Part shown: positions 8,179 through 15,528 of the stretch, in pieces
Numbering within the stretch: the first letter of the stretch is position 1
Layout: every line of letters begins with the position of its first letter
Source: an uncultured Oscillibacter sp.
Lineage (GTDB): Bacteria > Bacillota > Clostridia > Oscillospirales > Oscillospiraceae
Direction: 5' to 3'
NCBI GenBank assembly: GCA_910584995.1
Contig: CAJUDW010000033.1
Location: 1-24,412 of the forward strand
DNA length: 24,412 bases
Program-made: the position numbers and the translations under genes
The notes under the pieces: model-generated
Seen by the model: only the letters and a program-made list of their open reading frames with translations
Told to the model about the DNA's origin: nothing
Database searches by the model: none

Positions 8179-8727
8179 GTGCAAAAGCGAAGTCATAAAC
8201 TCCTGGCCTCTACCCTGTTGGAATGTGAACACGGCTTTGGCGCCAAGCGATTTGAATGGGCTTTTCTTCTCGGCTCCTTTCAGCCCGACTGCAACCCCCT
8301 GACCTATTTGAAGGGCTCCCTGCGGGCCTATAAGCTGCGGGGACACAATTTTTCCAACTCCCAGATCTATATTAACGCCCATATCCGCAGGTTGCAGCGG
8401 CGGGCCCGCTGGAATGTCTGGCACTACTATACTCTGGGCAAGCTGACCCATTACCTGGCCGACGCTTTTACATACCCCCATAATGAGATCTATTCCGACA
8501 CTATCTGGGAACACCGCCACTATGAGGACAGCTTGCGGCTGTATCTGGCGGAGTACCTCTCCCGGCGGCGCCCCTTCCTGGCGGGCAGTTGCCAGGATCT
8601 CCCCACCGCGCTGGACCGTCTCCACAGGCAGTATCTGAAAAACCGGTCGGATATGGCCCAGGATGTGCAGTATATTTTGGAGTCCACTGGTATGCTGATG
8701 GCTGGGTGCCTCCCCAAAGCCTGCTGA
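8179..8727 (+). CDS. Zinc-dependent phospholipase C family protein
   Basis: This 182-residue protein resembles the small clostridial members of the zinc-dependent phospholipase C/S1-P1 nuclease-like fold. The visible pattern is an early His (CEHGFG), an Asp in LLGSFQPDCNP, then a helix rich in metal-ligand candidates, GKLTHYLADAFTYPHNE, and EHRHYE. There is no signal peptide, so it is probably cytoplasmic, unlike secreted clostridial toxins. The start is GTG at 8179, eight bases after GGAGG (8166-8170). It has its own promoter and a long structured leader. The true substrate is unknown; many family members in gut clostridia are uncharacterised. No terminator is evident before the aromatic leader, so some read-through is possible. 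Confidence 0.75.
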   Translation: MQKRSHKLLASTLLECEHGFGAKRFEWAFLLGSFQPDCNPLTYLKGSLRAYKLRGHNFSNSQIYINAHIRRLQRRARWNVWHYYTLGKLTHYLADAFTYPHNEIYSDTIWEHRHYEDSLRLYLAEYLSRRRPFLAGSCQDLPTALDRLHRQYLKNRSDMAQDVQYILESTGMLMAGCLPKAC

Positions 8728-8797
8728 CTTTGTCAAAAAGACATAGGGATTCAAAAGAAAACTGCCTCTTCTTTGTGTGAACTGACAATTTCTATTT

Positions 8798-8826
8798 TTG
8801 CTCCAGCGTGCTATTCTTTTGATAGT
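8798..8826 (+). promoter_or_regulatory. Tentative promoter of the aromatic operon
   Basis: TTGCTC (8798-8803), 17 bases, GATAGT (8821-8826). Both boxes match consensus only partly. Support comes from position: transcription would start near 8833, close to the 5' side of the first leader hairpin. CTGACA at 8782 has no well-spaced -10. Confidence 0.3.
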
Positions 8827-8899
8827 GTTGGACGGCAGGGAAAGGATTTGCTGCCGTCCGGCGGCAGTCCGCGTAAAACACAGAAGGGAACCAAACGTC

Positions 8900-8998
8900 A
8901 TGACGAACATCGCTCGCGCCGCTGAATACCGTTACTTTAGCTTTACCTATTTTACGGGTAAGGCTTATTTCGGTTTGGCTGAAAGCGTGCGCGTGTAA
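8900..8998 (+). CDS. Phe/Tyr-rich leader peptide of the aromatic operon
   Basis: A 32-codon ORF from ATG 8900 to TAA 8996-8998. It encodes four Tyr (10, 12, 17, 23) and four Phe (13, 15, 18, 24), a quarter of its residues, clustered as YRYFSFTYF (10-18) and YF (23-24); there is no Trp. AGAAGGGAA lies about 11 bases upstream. A longer in-frame start at 8798 lies at or upstream of the predicted transcript start and is unlikely. Composition, the terminator that follows, and the downstream genes for Phe and Tyr synthesis together point to a regulatory leader peptide. The peptide itself probably has no function beyond being translated. Homology to a named family could not be tested. Confidence 0.85.
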   Translation: MTNIARAAEYRYFSFTYFTGKAYFGLAESVRV

Positions 8999-9035
8999 TG
9001 CTTGGGTTTGTTTGGGAAACCTGATCGTACATGAT

Positions 9036-9065
9036 ACCCGCAGCCGGACCGGCTGCGGGTTTTTT
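9036..9065 (+). terminator. Attenuator terminator before DAHP synthase
   Basis: ACCCGCAGCCGG (9036-9047) and CCGGCTGCGGGT (9049-9060) form a perfect 12-bp inverted repeat, followed by a T tract through 9065. It lies 37 bases after the leader peptide stop, too early for an ordinary operon terminator, as expected of an attenuator. Confidence 0.92.
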
Positions 9066-9114
9066 GTATGGCTAGGCTCTATTTACGCCCGTGATTTTTT
9101 AGGAGGGAATTCTT

Positions 9115-10128
9115 ATGATCGTCATTCTGAAAAACAACCACAACCGCGAACAGCTGGAAAGCCTCATCAACTGGCTTCAGGAAAAAGGCATCAGCATCCA
9201 CACCAGCATAGGCGACGCCCACACCATTCTGGGCCTGGTGGGGGACACCTCCAAACTGGATATCGACCTCATCGCCGCCCTGGATATTGTGGAGGACGTC
9301 CGCCGGGTACAGGAGCCCTACAAAAACGCCAACCGGAAGTTCCACCCGGAGGACACGGTGATCCGGGTGCGGAATACCCAGGTGGGCGGCGGGAACCTGA
9401 CCATTATGGCGGGCCCCTGCTCCGTGGAGAGCGAGGAACAGGTGGTGGCGATTGCCAAGGCCGTGAAGGCCAGCGGCGCCACCATGCTCCGGGGCGGCGC
9501 GTTCAAGCCCCGCACCTCCCCTTACTCCTTCCAGGGCCTGGGGGCCAGGGGCATTGAGTATCTGAAGGCCGCCCGGGAAGAGACCGGCCTCCCCATCGTC
9601 ACGGAACTGATGGATCTCAGCCAGCTGCCCCTTTTCGACGATGTAGACGTGATCCAGATCGGCGCGCGGAACATGCAGAACTTTGACCTTTTGAAGGCTG
9701 TGGGCCATCAGCCCAAGCCCGTCATGATCAAGCGCGGCATGTCCGCCACCTATGAGGAGTGGCTGATGAGCGCCGAGTATGTCATGGCCAGCGGCAATGA
9801 AAATGTAATCCTCTGCGAGCGGGGTATCCGCACTTTTGAGAGTTACACCCGCAATACCCTGGATTTGGCCTGCATCCCCGTCCTGCGGCAGCTGACCCAC
9901 CTGCCGGTGGTGGTCGATCCCAGCCATGCAACAGGAAAATACTGGCTGGTGGATCCCCTGGCCATGGGCGCAGTGGCCACCGGCGCGGACGGCCTCCTCA
10001 TCGAGGTGCACAACGACCCGGCCCACGCCCTTTGCGACGGGCCCCAGTCCCTGAAGCCAGAGGCCTTTGACGCCTTGGCGAAAAAGCTTTTGAAACTCCA
10101 CGAGACTGTGCGGACCTTGGAGGGCTGA
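9115..10128 (+). CDS. aroF: 3-Deoxy-7-phosphoheptulonate (DAHP) synthase, type I-beta with N-terminal regulatory domain
   Basis: Condenses phosphoenolpyruvate and erythrose 4-phosphate to DAHP, the entry step of the shikimate pathway. The 337-residue protein has a ferredoxin-like N-terminal domain (about 1-70) as in the Thermotoga maritima enzyme, where it mediates feedback inhibition by Tyr and Phe. The TIM-barrel core follows, with MAGPCSVES (about 98-106), LRGGAFKPRTSPYSFQG (about 125), IGARNMQNFDLL, ILCERGIRTFE and DPSHATGK. ATG at 9115 lies eight bases after AGGAGGG. It is the first structural gene after the attenuator, so enzyme activity and transcription may both respond to the same end products. 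The gene symbol follows common Firmicute usage; aroG is also used. Confidence 0.96.
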   Translation: MIVILKNNHNREQLESLINWLQEKGISIHTSIGDAHTILGLVGDTSKLDIDLIAALDIVEDVRRVQEPYKNANRKFHPEDTVIRVRNTQVGGGNLTIMAGPCSVESEEQVVAIAKAVKASGATMLRGGAFKPRTSPYSFQGLGARGIEYLKAAREETGLPIVTELMDLSQLPLFDDVDVIQIGARNMQNFDLLKAVGHQPKPVMIKRGMSATYEEWLMSAEYVMASGNENVILCERGIRTFESYTRNTLDLACIPVLRQLTHLPVVVDPSHATGKYWLVDPLAMGAVATGADGLLIEVHNDPAHALCDGPQSLKPEAFDALAKKLLKLHETVRTLEG

Positions 10129-10132
10129 GGCC

Positions 10133-10969
10133 ATGAAAGTTGGAATTGTCGGTCTGGGGCTTATCGGCGGCTCCATGGCAAAAGGCATCAAGGCCCGCAC
10201 CGGACACACCGTATACGGCGCGGATCTGGATCACGAGACCATGACCCTGGCCCGGATGTGCGGCGCCATTGACGGGCCCCTTTCAGCGGAGAACCTTTCC
10301 CAGTGTGATTTGATTCTTCTGGCTATCCGTCCCCAGGCGGCCATTGACTGGGCCACCCAAAACGGGGAGAGGATTGCGAAATCCGCCATTCTGGTGGATC
10401 TCTGCGGTGTGAAGCGGACGGTTGTGAAGGGCCTTGCCCCCATTGCAGAGCGGTGCGGCTTCGCCTATATCGGCGGCCACCCCATGGCGGGCCGGGAGCG
10501 GGGTGGCTTCACTGCCTCCAGCGACGATCTCTATGTAGGGGCCTCCATGATCCTGACGCCGGACAAGCGGACGGATATGAAGCTTCTGGAGACCCTGAGG
10601 GATTTCTTCCTGGACTTGGGCTTCGCAGGCCTCACCTTCTCCGATCCGGAGGAGCATGACCGGATTATCGCGTTTACCTCCCAACTGGCCCACATTACTT
10701 CCAGCGCCTATGTGAAGTCGCCGGAGGCCCAGCGCCGCCGGGGCTTCTCCGCCGGGAGTTTTCAGGACATGACCCGTGTGGCCCGGCTGGACGAGGACAT
10801 GTGGACGGAATTGTTTTTGGACGATGCGGACTATCTCACGGCAGAACTGGGAGAGTTAATCCGCCATCTCACGGAGTATCAGGAGGCCCTCCAGGCCCGG
10901 GACGGGGCCAGGCTCAGGGCCCTTCTGAAAGAGGGCCGGGAGATGAAGGCCACAGCGGGCGGGAACTGA
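10133..10969 (+). CDS. tyrA: Prephenate dehydrogenase
   Basis: Oxidatively decarboxylates prephenate to 4-hydroxyphenylpyruvate, the committed step to tyrosine. The 278 residues begin with the dinucleotide fold MKVGIVGLGLIGGS (Gly-rich loop 7-13). Substrate-domain motifs follow: CGVKRTV, GGHPMAGRERGG with the catalytic His, and FTSQLAHITSSAY. There is no fused chorismate mutase and no C-terminal ACT domain, so feedback control probably acts elsewhere, at DAHP synthase or the attenuator. It starts four bases after the DAHP synthase stop, with GGAGGG supplied by the end of that gene, suggesting translational coupling. Confidence 0.95.
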   Translation: MKVGIVGLGLIGGSMAKGIKARTGHTVYGADLDHETMTLARMCGAIDGPLSAENLSQCDLILLAIRPQAAIDWATQNGERIAKSAILVDLCGVKRTVVKGLAPIAERCGFAYIGGHPMAGRERGGFTASSDDLYVGASMILTPDKRTDMKLLETLRDFFLDLGFAGLTFSDPEEHDRIIAFTSQLAHITSSAYVKSPEAQRRRGFSAGSFQDMTRVARLDEDMWTELFLDDADYLTAELGELIRHLTEYQEALQARDGARLRALLKEGREMKATAGGN

Positions 10970-10985
10970 CCTGCACCGATAACCG

Positions 10986-11005
10986 CTGCCGGCACATGCC
11001 GGCAG
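10986..11005 (+). repeat. Intra-operon hairpin just before aroB
   Basis: CTGCCGGCA (10986-10994) and TGCCGGCAG (10997-11005) are perfect arms around two bases. The aroB Shine-Dalgarno AAAGGAG begins one or two bases after the stem. It lies in the only gap above 20 bases within the structural operon (52 bases), so it may act on mRNA stability or aroB translation. Confidence 0.5.
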
Positions 11006-11021
11006 AAAAGGAGTGTTTTCC

Positions 11022-12095
11022 ATGTCTGACCCTATCCGGAGGATTCCGGTTTCTACCAGCCCGCCCTACACCGTGTCCATCGGCGGAGGCCTGCTGGGCC
11101 GCTGCGGATCGCTGCTGGCAGAGGCGGTGCCTGCCCCCTGCCGCGTGGCCGTTATCACCGACAGCGCCGTGGGGCCGCTGTATCTGGAGACTGTCCAGGA
11201 GAGCCTGAAAGGGGCGGGCTACGATACCATCCCCTACGTCTTTCCGGCGGGGGAGGGCAGCAAAAATATTGAGACCCTGTCGGGTATTCTGGAATTCTTG
11301 GCGGAAGAGCGGCTGACCCGTACAGACTGCGTCGCGGCCCTGGGCGGCGGCGTGACGGGGGACATGGCAGGCTTTGCCGCCGCCTGTTACCTCCGGGGTA
11401 TCCGCTGTGTCCAACTGCCCACTACCCTGCTCTCCGCTGTGGATTCCTCTGTAGGCGGCAAGACGGCCATCGATCTGCAGGCGGGGAAAAACCTGGCGGG
11501 GGCCTTTTTACAGCCTGCCGCCGTCCTCTGCGATACGGACTGCCTGAAAACCCTTCCCCCCGACGTTTTCGCGGACGGGGCGGCGGAGGCCATTAAAACC
11601 GGCGTCCTCTGCGACGAAAGCCTGTTCGGCCTGTTCGAGAACGGCGGGCTGGCGGCAGAGCCGGCGGAGGTTATCGCCCGGTGCGTGGCCTATAAGGCCG
11701 GCGTGGTGGAACGGGACGAGCGGGAGCAGGGCGAGCGCCGCCTTTTGAATCTGGGGCACACCGTGGGCCACGCCATTGAAGCATGCAGCGGCTATACGGT
11801 TCCCCACGGCCACGCCGTGGCGGCGGGGATGGCTGTCATCGCCCGGGCCGCCGAAGCGCTGGGCTGGACGGAAGAGCCTGTGGCCGGGCGGATTGCCCGG
11901 TGCCTGGAGCAAAACAGCCTCCCCACCGGGACGGCGTTCCCGGCGGAGGCCTTGGCCCGGGCGGCCTCTGCCGACAAAAAGCGGGCCGGAGGTGACATCA
12001 CATTGGTGATCCCCAAACGGATCGGCCTGTGCGCATTAAAGAAAATCCCGGTGGGCCAGCTTCCGGCCGTTATCCGGGCGGGATTGGAGGGCTGA
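11022..12095 (+). CDS. aroB: 3-Dehydroquinate synthase
   Basis: Converts DAHP to 3-dehydroquinate using NAD and a divalent metal, the second shikimate step. The protein has 357 residues, normal for AroB. Family motifs are present in order: PAGEGSKN, LGGGVTGDMAGFAAACYLRGI (NAD binding), LPTTLLSAVDSSVGGKTAID, and the metal ligands in AAEAIKTG, LNLGHTVGHAIE and PHGHAVAAGM. A GTG at 11013 is in frame but overlaps the ribosome site AAAGGAG (11007-11013), so ATG at 11022 is the start. It is followed almost directly by aroA (two bases between stop and start). Confidence 0.97.
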   Translation: MSDPIRRIPVSTSPPYTVSIGGGLLGRCGSLLAEAVPAPCRVAVITDSAVGPLYLETVQESLKGAGYDTIPYVFPAGEGSKNIETLSGILEFLAEERLTRTDCVAALGGGVTGDMAGFAAACYLRGIRCVQLPTTLLSAVDSSVGGKTAIDLQAGKNLAGAFLQPAAVLCDTDCLKTLPPDVFADGAAEAIKTGVLCDESLFGLFENGGLAAEPAEVIARCVAYKAGVVERDEREQGERRLLNLGHTVGHAIEACSGYTVPHGHAVAAGMAVIARAAEALGWTEEPVAGRIARCLEQNSLPTGTAFPAEALARAASADKKRAGGDITLVIPKRIGLCALKKIPVGQLPAVIRAGLEG

Positions 12096-12097
12096 AT

Positions 12098-13321
12098 ATG
12101 GACGTGCGCATCCAGCCCCGGCTGCTATCCGGTGCGGTAACGCCGCCGCCCAGCAAATCCCTGGCCCACCGGATGATTATCGCTGCGGCCCTGGCCGCCG
12201 GTGTCAGCACCGTCCGGCAGGTGGCTTTTTCCCAGGACATTGAGGCCACCCTCCGCTGTATGCAGGCCCTGGGGGCCAGGTGCGAGAGGGCCGGGGACGG
12301 CCTGCGGATTTCCGGAATCGGCGGCGTCCGGGAGCCTTTCCAGGAGCCTCCCAGGTTGGACTGCGGCGAATCCGGATCCACACTGCGCTTTCTCATCCCC
12401 ATCTCCCTGGAGACCGCCGGGGGCGGCGTTTTTACCGGGCGGGGCCGCCTGATGGAGCGGCCCCAGCAGCCCTATTTCGACCTCTTTCAGGAAAAGGGGA
12501 TTGCCTATGGGCAAAAGGACGGCGAACTCACCGTCCGGGGACGGCTGACGCCGGGAGAATACCGCCTGCCAGGGAACGTGTCCAGCCAGTTCTTCACCGG
12601 CCTCCTGCTGGCGCTCCCCTTATTGGAGGAGCCCAGCATCCTTGTCAGTACCACGCCCCTGGAATCCGCCTCCTATGTGACGATGACCATGAACGTTCTG
12701 GAACTGTGTGGCATCCAGGTGCGCTACTCCCCCCGGCATGGGGGGTTCGGCGTCTGCCCCGGGATCTATTCCCCCTTTGAGGCTGCCGTGGAGGCCGACT
12801 GGTCCCAGGCCGCCTTCTGGTACGCCGCCATTGCTCTGGGCAGCAACCTGCGCCTCCGGGGCCTCAATGGTCAGTCCGCCCAAGGGGACGCGGTGGTGGT
12901 GCGCCACGATAAAAAACTGTCCCAGCCGGGGGATGTGACCATTGACATCTCCGGCTGCCCGGATCTCCTGCCGCCGCTGGCGGTTATGGCGGCTGTGCGG
13001 GACGGAAGCACGGCCTTTGTGAACGCCGCCCGGCTGCGGCTGAAGGAGAGTGACCGGCTGTCCGCCGTCCGGGATATGCTCCTGGATCTGGGCGGGCTTG
13101 CCGACGAGGGGCCCGACAGCCTGACCGTCCACGGCGTTTCCTCCCTGCGGGGCGGGATTGTGGACGGCGTCAACGACCATCGGATTGTCATGGCGGCGGC
13201 CGTCGCCGCCACCCGTTGTGAGGGGCCGGTGACCATCCAGGGGGCGGAGGCGGTGAGGAAGTCTTATCCGGAGTTCTGGAGAGACTACGAGAATTTGGGA
13301 GGTGACGTGCGTGTCCTCTGA
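12098..13321 (+). CDS. aroA: 3-Phosphoshikimate 1-carboxyvinyltransferase (EPSP synthase)
   Basis: Transfers the enolpyruvyl group of phosphoenolpyruvate to shikimate 3-phosphate, the sixth step. The 407 residues show PPPSKSLAHR near the N-terminus (substrate-binding Lys and Arg), DCGESGSTLRFL (the region corresponding to the PEP-binding GNAGT loop), RLKESDRL and NDHRIVMAAAVAA. The frame is open from 12029 inside aroB, but ATG at 12098 follows GGAGGG at the end of aroB with good spacing. The stop overlaps the aroC start by 11 bases, so translation of the two is probably coupled. Confidence 0.96.
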   Translation: MDVRIQPRLLSGAVTPPPSKSLAHRMIIAAALAAGVSTVRQVAFSQDIEATLRCMQALGARCERAGDGLRISGIGGVREPFQEPPRLDCGESGSTLRFLIPISLETAGGGVFTGRGRLMERPQQPYFDLFQEKGIAYGQKDGELTVRGRLTPGEYRLPGNVSSQFFTGLLLALPLLEEPSILVSTTPLESASYVTMTMNVLELCGIQVRYSPRHGGFGVCPGIYSPFEAAVEADWSQAAFWYAAIALGSNLRLRGLNGQSAQGDAVVVRHDKKLSQPGDVTIDISGCPDLLPPLAVMAAVRDGSTAFVNAARLRLKESDRLSAVRDMLLDLGGLADEGPDSLTVHGVSSLRGGIVDGVNDHRIVMAAAVAATRCEGPVTIQGAEAVRKSYPEFWRDYENLGGDVRVL

Positions 13322-14402
13322 GTTTGGAAAACTCCTGCGGATCTCCGTGTTTGGCCAGTCCCACGGGAAGGCCATCGGCGTGGTTATGGACGGCCTCCCG
13401 GCGGGCGAGGCTGTGGATTTGGAGGAACTGAACGCCTTCCTGGACCGGCGGAAGCCGGGGAAGAACTCCCTCTCCACCGCCCGGCGGGAAACGGATCTCC
13501 CGGTGTTTCTCTCCGGCCTGGAAAACGGCGTTACCTGCGGGTCTCCCCTCTGCGCCGTTATGGAGAACGCGGATCAACGTTCCTCTGATTACAGCCTGTT
13601 CCGGGATAATCCCCGGCCCTCCCACGCGGACTATACCGCCTTTGTGAAGTGGGGCGGGCAGGCGGACATGCGCGGCGGCGGGCACTTTTCCGGCCGTCTG
13701 ACGGCCCCTCTCTGCGTGGCGGGCGGCATTGCCAAACAGATCCTGGCCCGTCGGGGCGTCTATGTGGGGGCCCACCTGGCCTCCGTTGGGACGGTGGAGG
13801 ATATGCCCTTCCCCCTGTATCCCACCCAGGAACTGTTCGCGGAAATTGCCGCAAAACCCTTCCCGGTGCTGGACGGCGGCGCTGGGGAGAGGATGCAGGC
13901 GGAGATTTTAGCCGCCCGGCAGGAGGGGGATTCCGTAGGTGGCGTGGTGGAGTGCGCTGCCGCGGGCCTTCCGGCGGGACTGGGCGACCCCATGTTTGAC
14001 GGGATGGAGAACCGCCTTGCGGCGGCCCTCTTCGGTGTTCCGGCGGTCAAGGGCGTGGAGTTTGGCGGCGGATTTGCCTCCGCCCGGCTCCGGGGTTCCG
14101 AAAATAACGACCCCTTTACCGTTTCCGGCGGCAATGTCACCGCGAAAACCAACCGGGCGGGGGGTATTTTGGGAGGCATCACTACCGGGATGCCCCTGGT
14201 CCTGCGGACGGCCATCAAGCCCACGCCTTCCATCTTAAAGCCCCAGCGGACGGTCTGCCTGCCGGACATGGCGGAAACGGAACTGCAAATCACCGGCAGG
14301 CACGACCCCTGTATTGCCCACCGGGCGGTTCCGGTGATCGAGGCGGTTACGGCCGCCGTACTTTTAGACGTATTGTTGGAGGGAAATCATGGAACTTTCT
14401 GA
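13311..14402 (+). CDS. aroC: Chorismate synthase
   Basis: Forms chorismate from EPSP using reduced FMN, the last common step. The 363 residues include the N-terminal signature FGQSHGKAIGVVMDGLPAGE, RPSHADYTAFVKWG, GGGHFSGRLTAPL and the C-terminal DPCIAHRAVPVIEA. Two GTG codons are possible; 13302 overlaps the ribosome site GGGAGGTG, so GTG at 13311, about seven bases after it, is taken. It overlaps aroA by 11 bases and pheA by 14 bases, the tightest packing in the operon. Confidence 0.96.
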   Translation: MSSEFGKLLRISVFGQSHGKAIGVVMDGLPAGEAVDLEELNAFLDRRKPGKNSLSTARRETDLPVFLSGLENGVTCGSPLCAVMENADQRSSDYSLFRDNPRPSHADYTAFVKWGGQADMRGGGHFSGRLTAPLCVAGGIAKQILARRGVYVGAHLASVGTVEDMPFPLYPTQELFAEIAAKPFPVLDGGAGERMQAEILAARQEGDSVGGVVECAAAGLPAGLGDPMFDGMENRLAAALFGVPAVKGVEFGGGFASARLRGSENNDPFTVSGGNVTAKTNRAGGILGGITTGMPLVLRTAIKPTPSILKPQRTVCLPDMAETELQITGRHDPCIAHRAVPVIEAVTAAVLLDVLLEGNHGTF

Positions 14403-15525
14403 AATCCGGACGAAAATTGACGCTGTGGACGATCAGCTTCTGGATCTGTTCTTACAGCGTATGGCCCTCTCCGAGGAGGTGGCCGCCTATAAGAACGAAC
14501 ACCATCTGCCCATCCTCAACAAGCAGCGGGAGCGGGAGATCCTGGCCAAGGTGACAGAGCGGGCCGGGGATCGGGAGCGGTACGCCTATCACCTGTATTC
14601 CACCCTCTTTGAACTGGCCCGTTCCCGGCAGGCGGAACTGGTCTCCGAGCCTACCCAGGTGGAGGAGCAGATCAAGGCCGCCCTGGCCGCCGGAGGCGAC
14701 ATCTTCCCCCAGACGGGCCTTGTGGCCTGCCAGGGGGTGGAGGGGGCCAACTCCCAGGTGGCCTGCGACCGGATTCTGCCCAGGGGCAATATTGTATATG
14801 TGAAGAGTTTCTCTGCCGTAGTGGCCGCTGTGGAATCCGGCTTCTGCAAGTTCGGCGTACTGCCCATTGAAAACAGTTCCAACGGTTCTGTCCGCTCTGT
14901 GTACAGCCTCTTGCAGGAGCACAACCTGTCCGTTGTCCGCTCCGCCCGCCTCTGCATCCGCCATGAACTGCTGGCCCTGCCGGGGGTGAAGATGGAGGAT
15001 ATCACGGAGATCTACTCCCACGAGCAGGCTATCGGCCAGTGCGGCAAATTCCTGAACGGCCTCAACAGCGTCAAGGTCATCCCCTGCGGCAACACCGCCG
15101 CCGCCGCGAAAATGGTGGCCGAGAGCGGCAGCCGCCACGCCGCCGCTATCTCCTCCCACCCCTGCGCCGCCCTGTACGGCCTGGAGTGCGTCAACGGCCA
15201 TATCCAAGACAGCGATAATAACTACACCCGCTTCATCTGCGTTGCCAAGGATCCGGCCATCTACGCGGGGGCCAACCGCATCAGCCTGATCATCGCCTTT
15301 GAGAACCGCCCCGGGGCCTTGTATGAGATCATCTCCAAGCTGGCGGCCCTGGATATCAACCTGACCAAGCTGGAGTCCTGCCCGGTGGCGGGCAGCGACT
15401 TCGAGTTTATCTTTCTTCTGGAACTGGATGCCAGCGTCAAGGATCCCAGCGTCCTGGCCATGCTGAAGGAAATGGAACGCACCTGCGCCCAGTTCCAGTT
15501 CTTAGGCAATTACGCGGAAGTCTAA
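14389..15525 (+). CDS. pheA: Bifunctional chorismate mutase / prephenate dehydratase
   Basis: The P-protein makes prephenate from chorismate and then phenylpyruvate, the committed step to phenylalanine. Of 378 residues, about 1-85 are an AroQ-fold chorismate mutase (MELSEIRTKIDAVDDQLL, REREIL), about 108-285 the dehydratase (IENSSNGSV; catalytic-type TRF at 280-282) and about 292-370 an ACT domain (RPGALYEII, LTKLESCPV) that normally binds Phe for feedback. The ACT motif reads ESCP where most have ESRP. ATG at 14389 follows GGAGGGAAATC and lies inside the end of aroC. Prephenate made here also feeds TyrA from the same operon. Confidence 0.96.
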   Translation: MELSEIRTKIDAVDDQLLDLFLQRMALSEEVAAYKNEHHLPILNKQREREILAKVTERAGDRERYAYHLYSTLFELARSRQAELVSEPTQVEEQIKAALAAGGDIFPQTGLVACQGVEGANSQVACDRILPRGNIVYVKSFSAVVAAVESGFCKFGVLPIENSSNGSVRSVYSLLQEHNLSVVRSARLCIRHELLALPGVKMEDITEIYSHEQAIGQCGKFLNGLNSVKVIPCGNTAAAAKMVAESGSRHAAAISSHPCAALYGLECVNGHIQDSDNNYTRFICVAKDPAIYAGANRISLIIAFENRPGALYEIISKLAALDINLTKLESCPVAGSDFEFIFLLELDASVKDPSVLAMLKEMERTCAQFQFLGNYAEV

Positions 15526-15528
15526 ACC

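Larger units (their letters stand above)
8830..9066 (+). promoter_or_regulatory. Transcription attenuator of the aromatic operon
   Basis: The leader has, in order, a 5' hairpin GGACGGCAG (8830-8838) with CTGCCGTCC (8851-8859), a Phe/Tyr-rich leader ORF (8900-8998) and an intrinsic terminator (9036-9065), with DAHP synthase starting 49 bases later. Two possible antiterminator pairings overlap the 5' arm of the terminator: GCTTGGGT (9000-9007) with ACCCGCAGC (9036-9044, one bulge), and CGGGTA (8955-8960, inside the leader ORF) with TACCCG (9035-9040). The model, inferred from classic pheL-type attenuation, is that ribosomes stalled at Tyr or Phe codons shift the fold and let transcription pass. 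No T-box sequence is present here. Confidence 0.75.

Noticed and set aside
8798..8899. Upstream extension of the leader peptide to 66 residues
   Set aside because: The extension begins at or before the predicted transcript start and runs through the first RNA hairpin; the ATG at 8900 has its own purine-rich site and all the aromatic codons follow it.
8830..9114. A T-box controlling the aromatic operon
   Set aside because: The conserved T-box sequence (GGTGGNACCGCG) is absent here although it is clear upstream of asnB, and the terminator is preceded by a translated-looking ORF.
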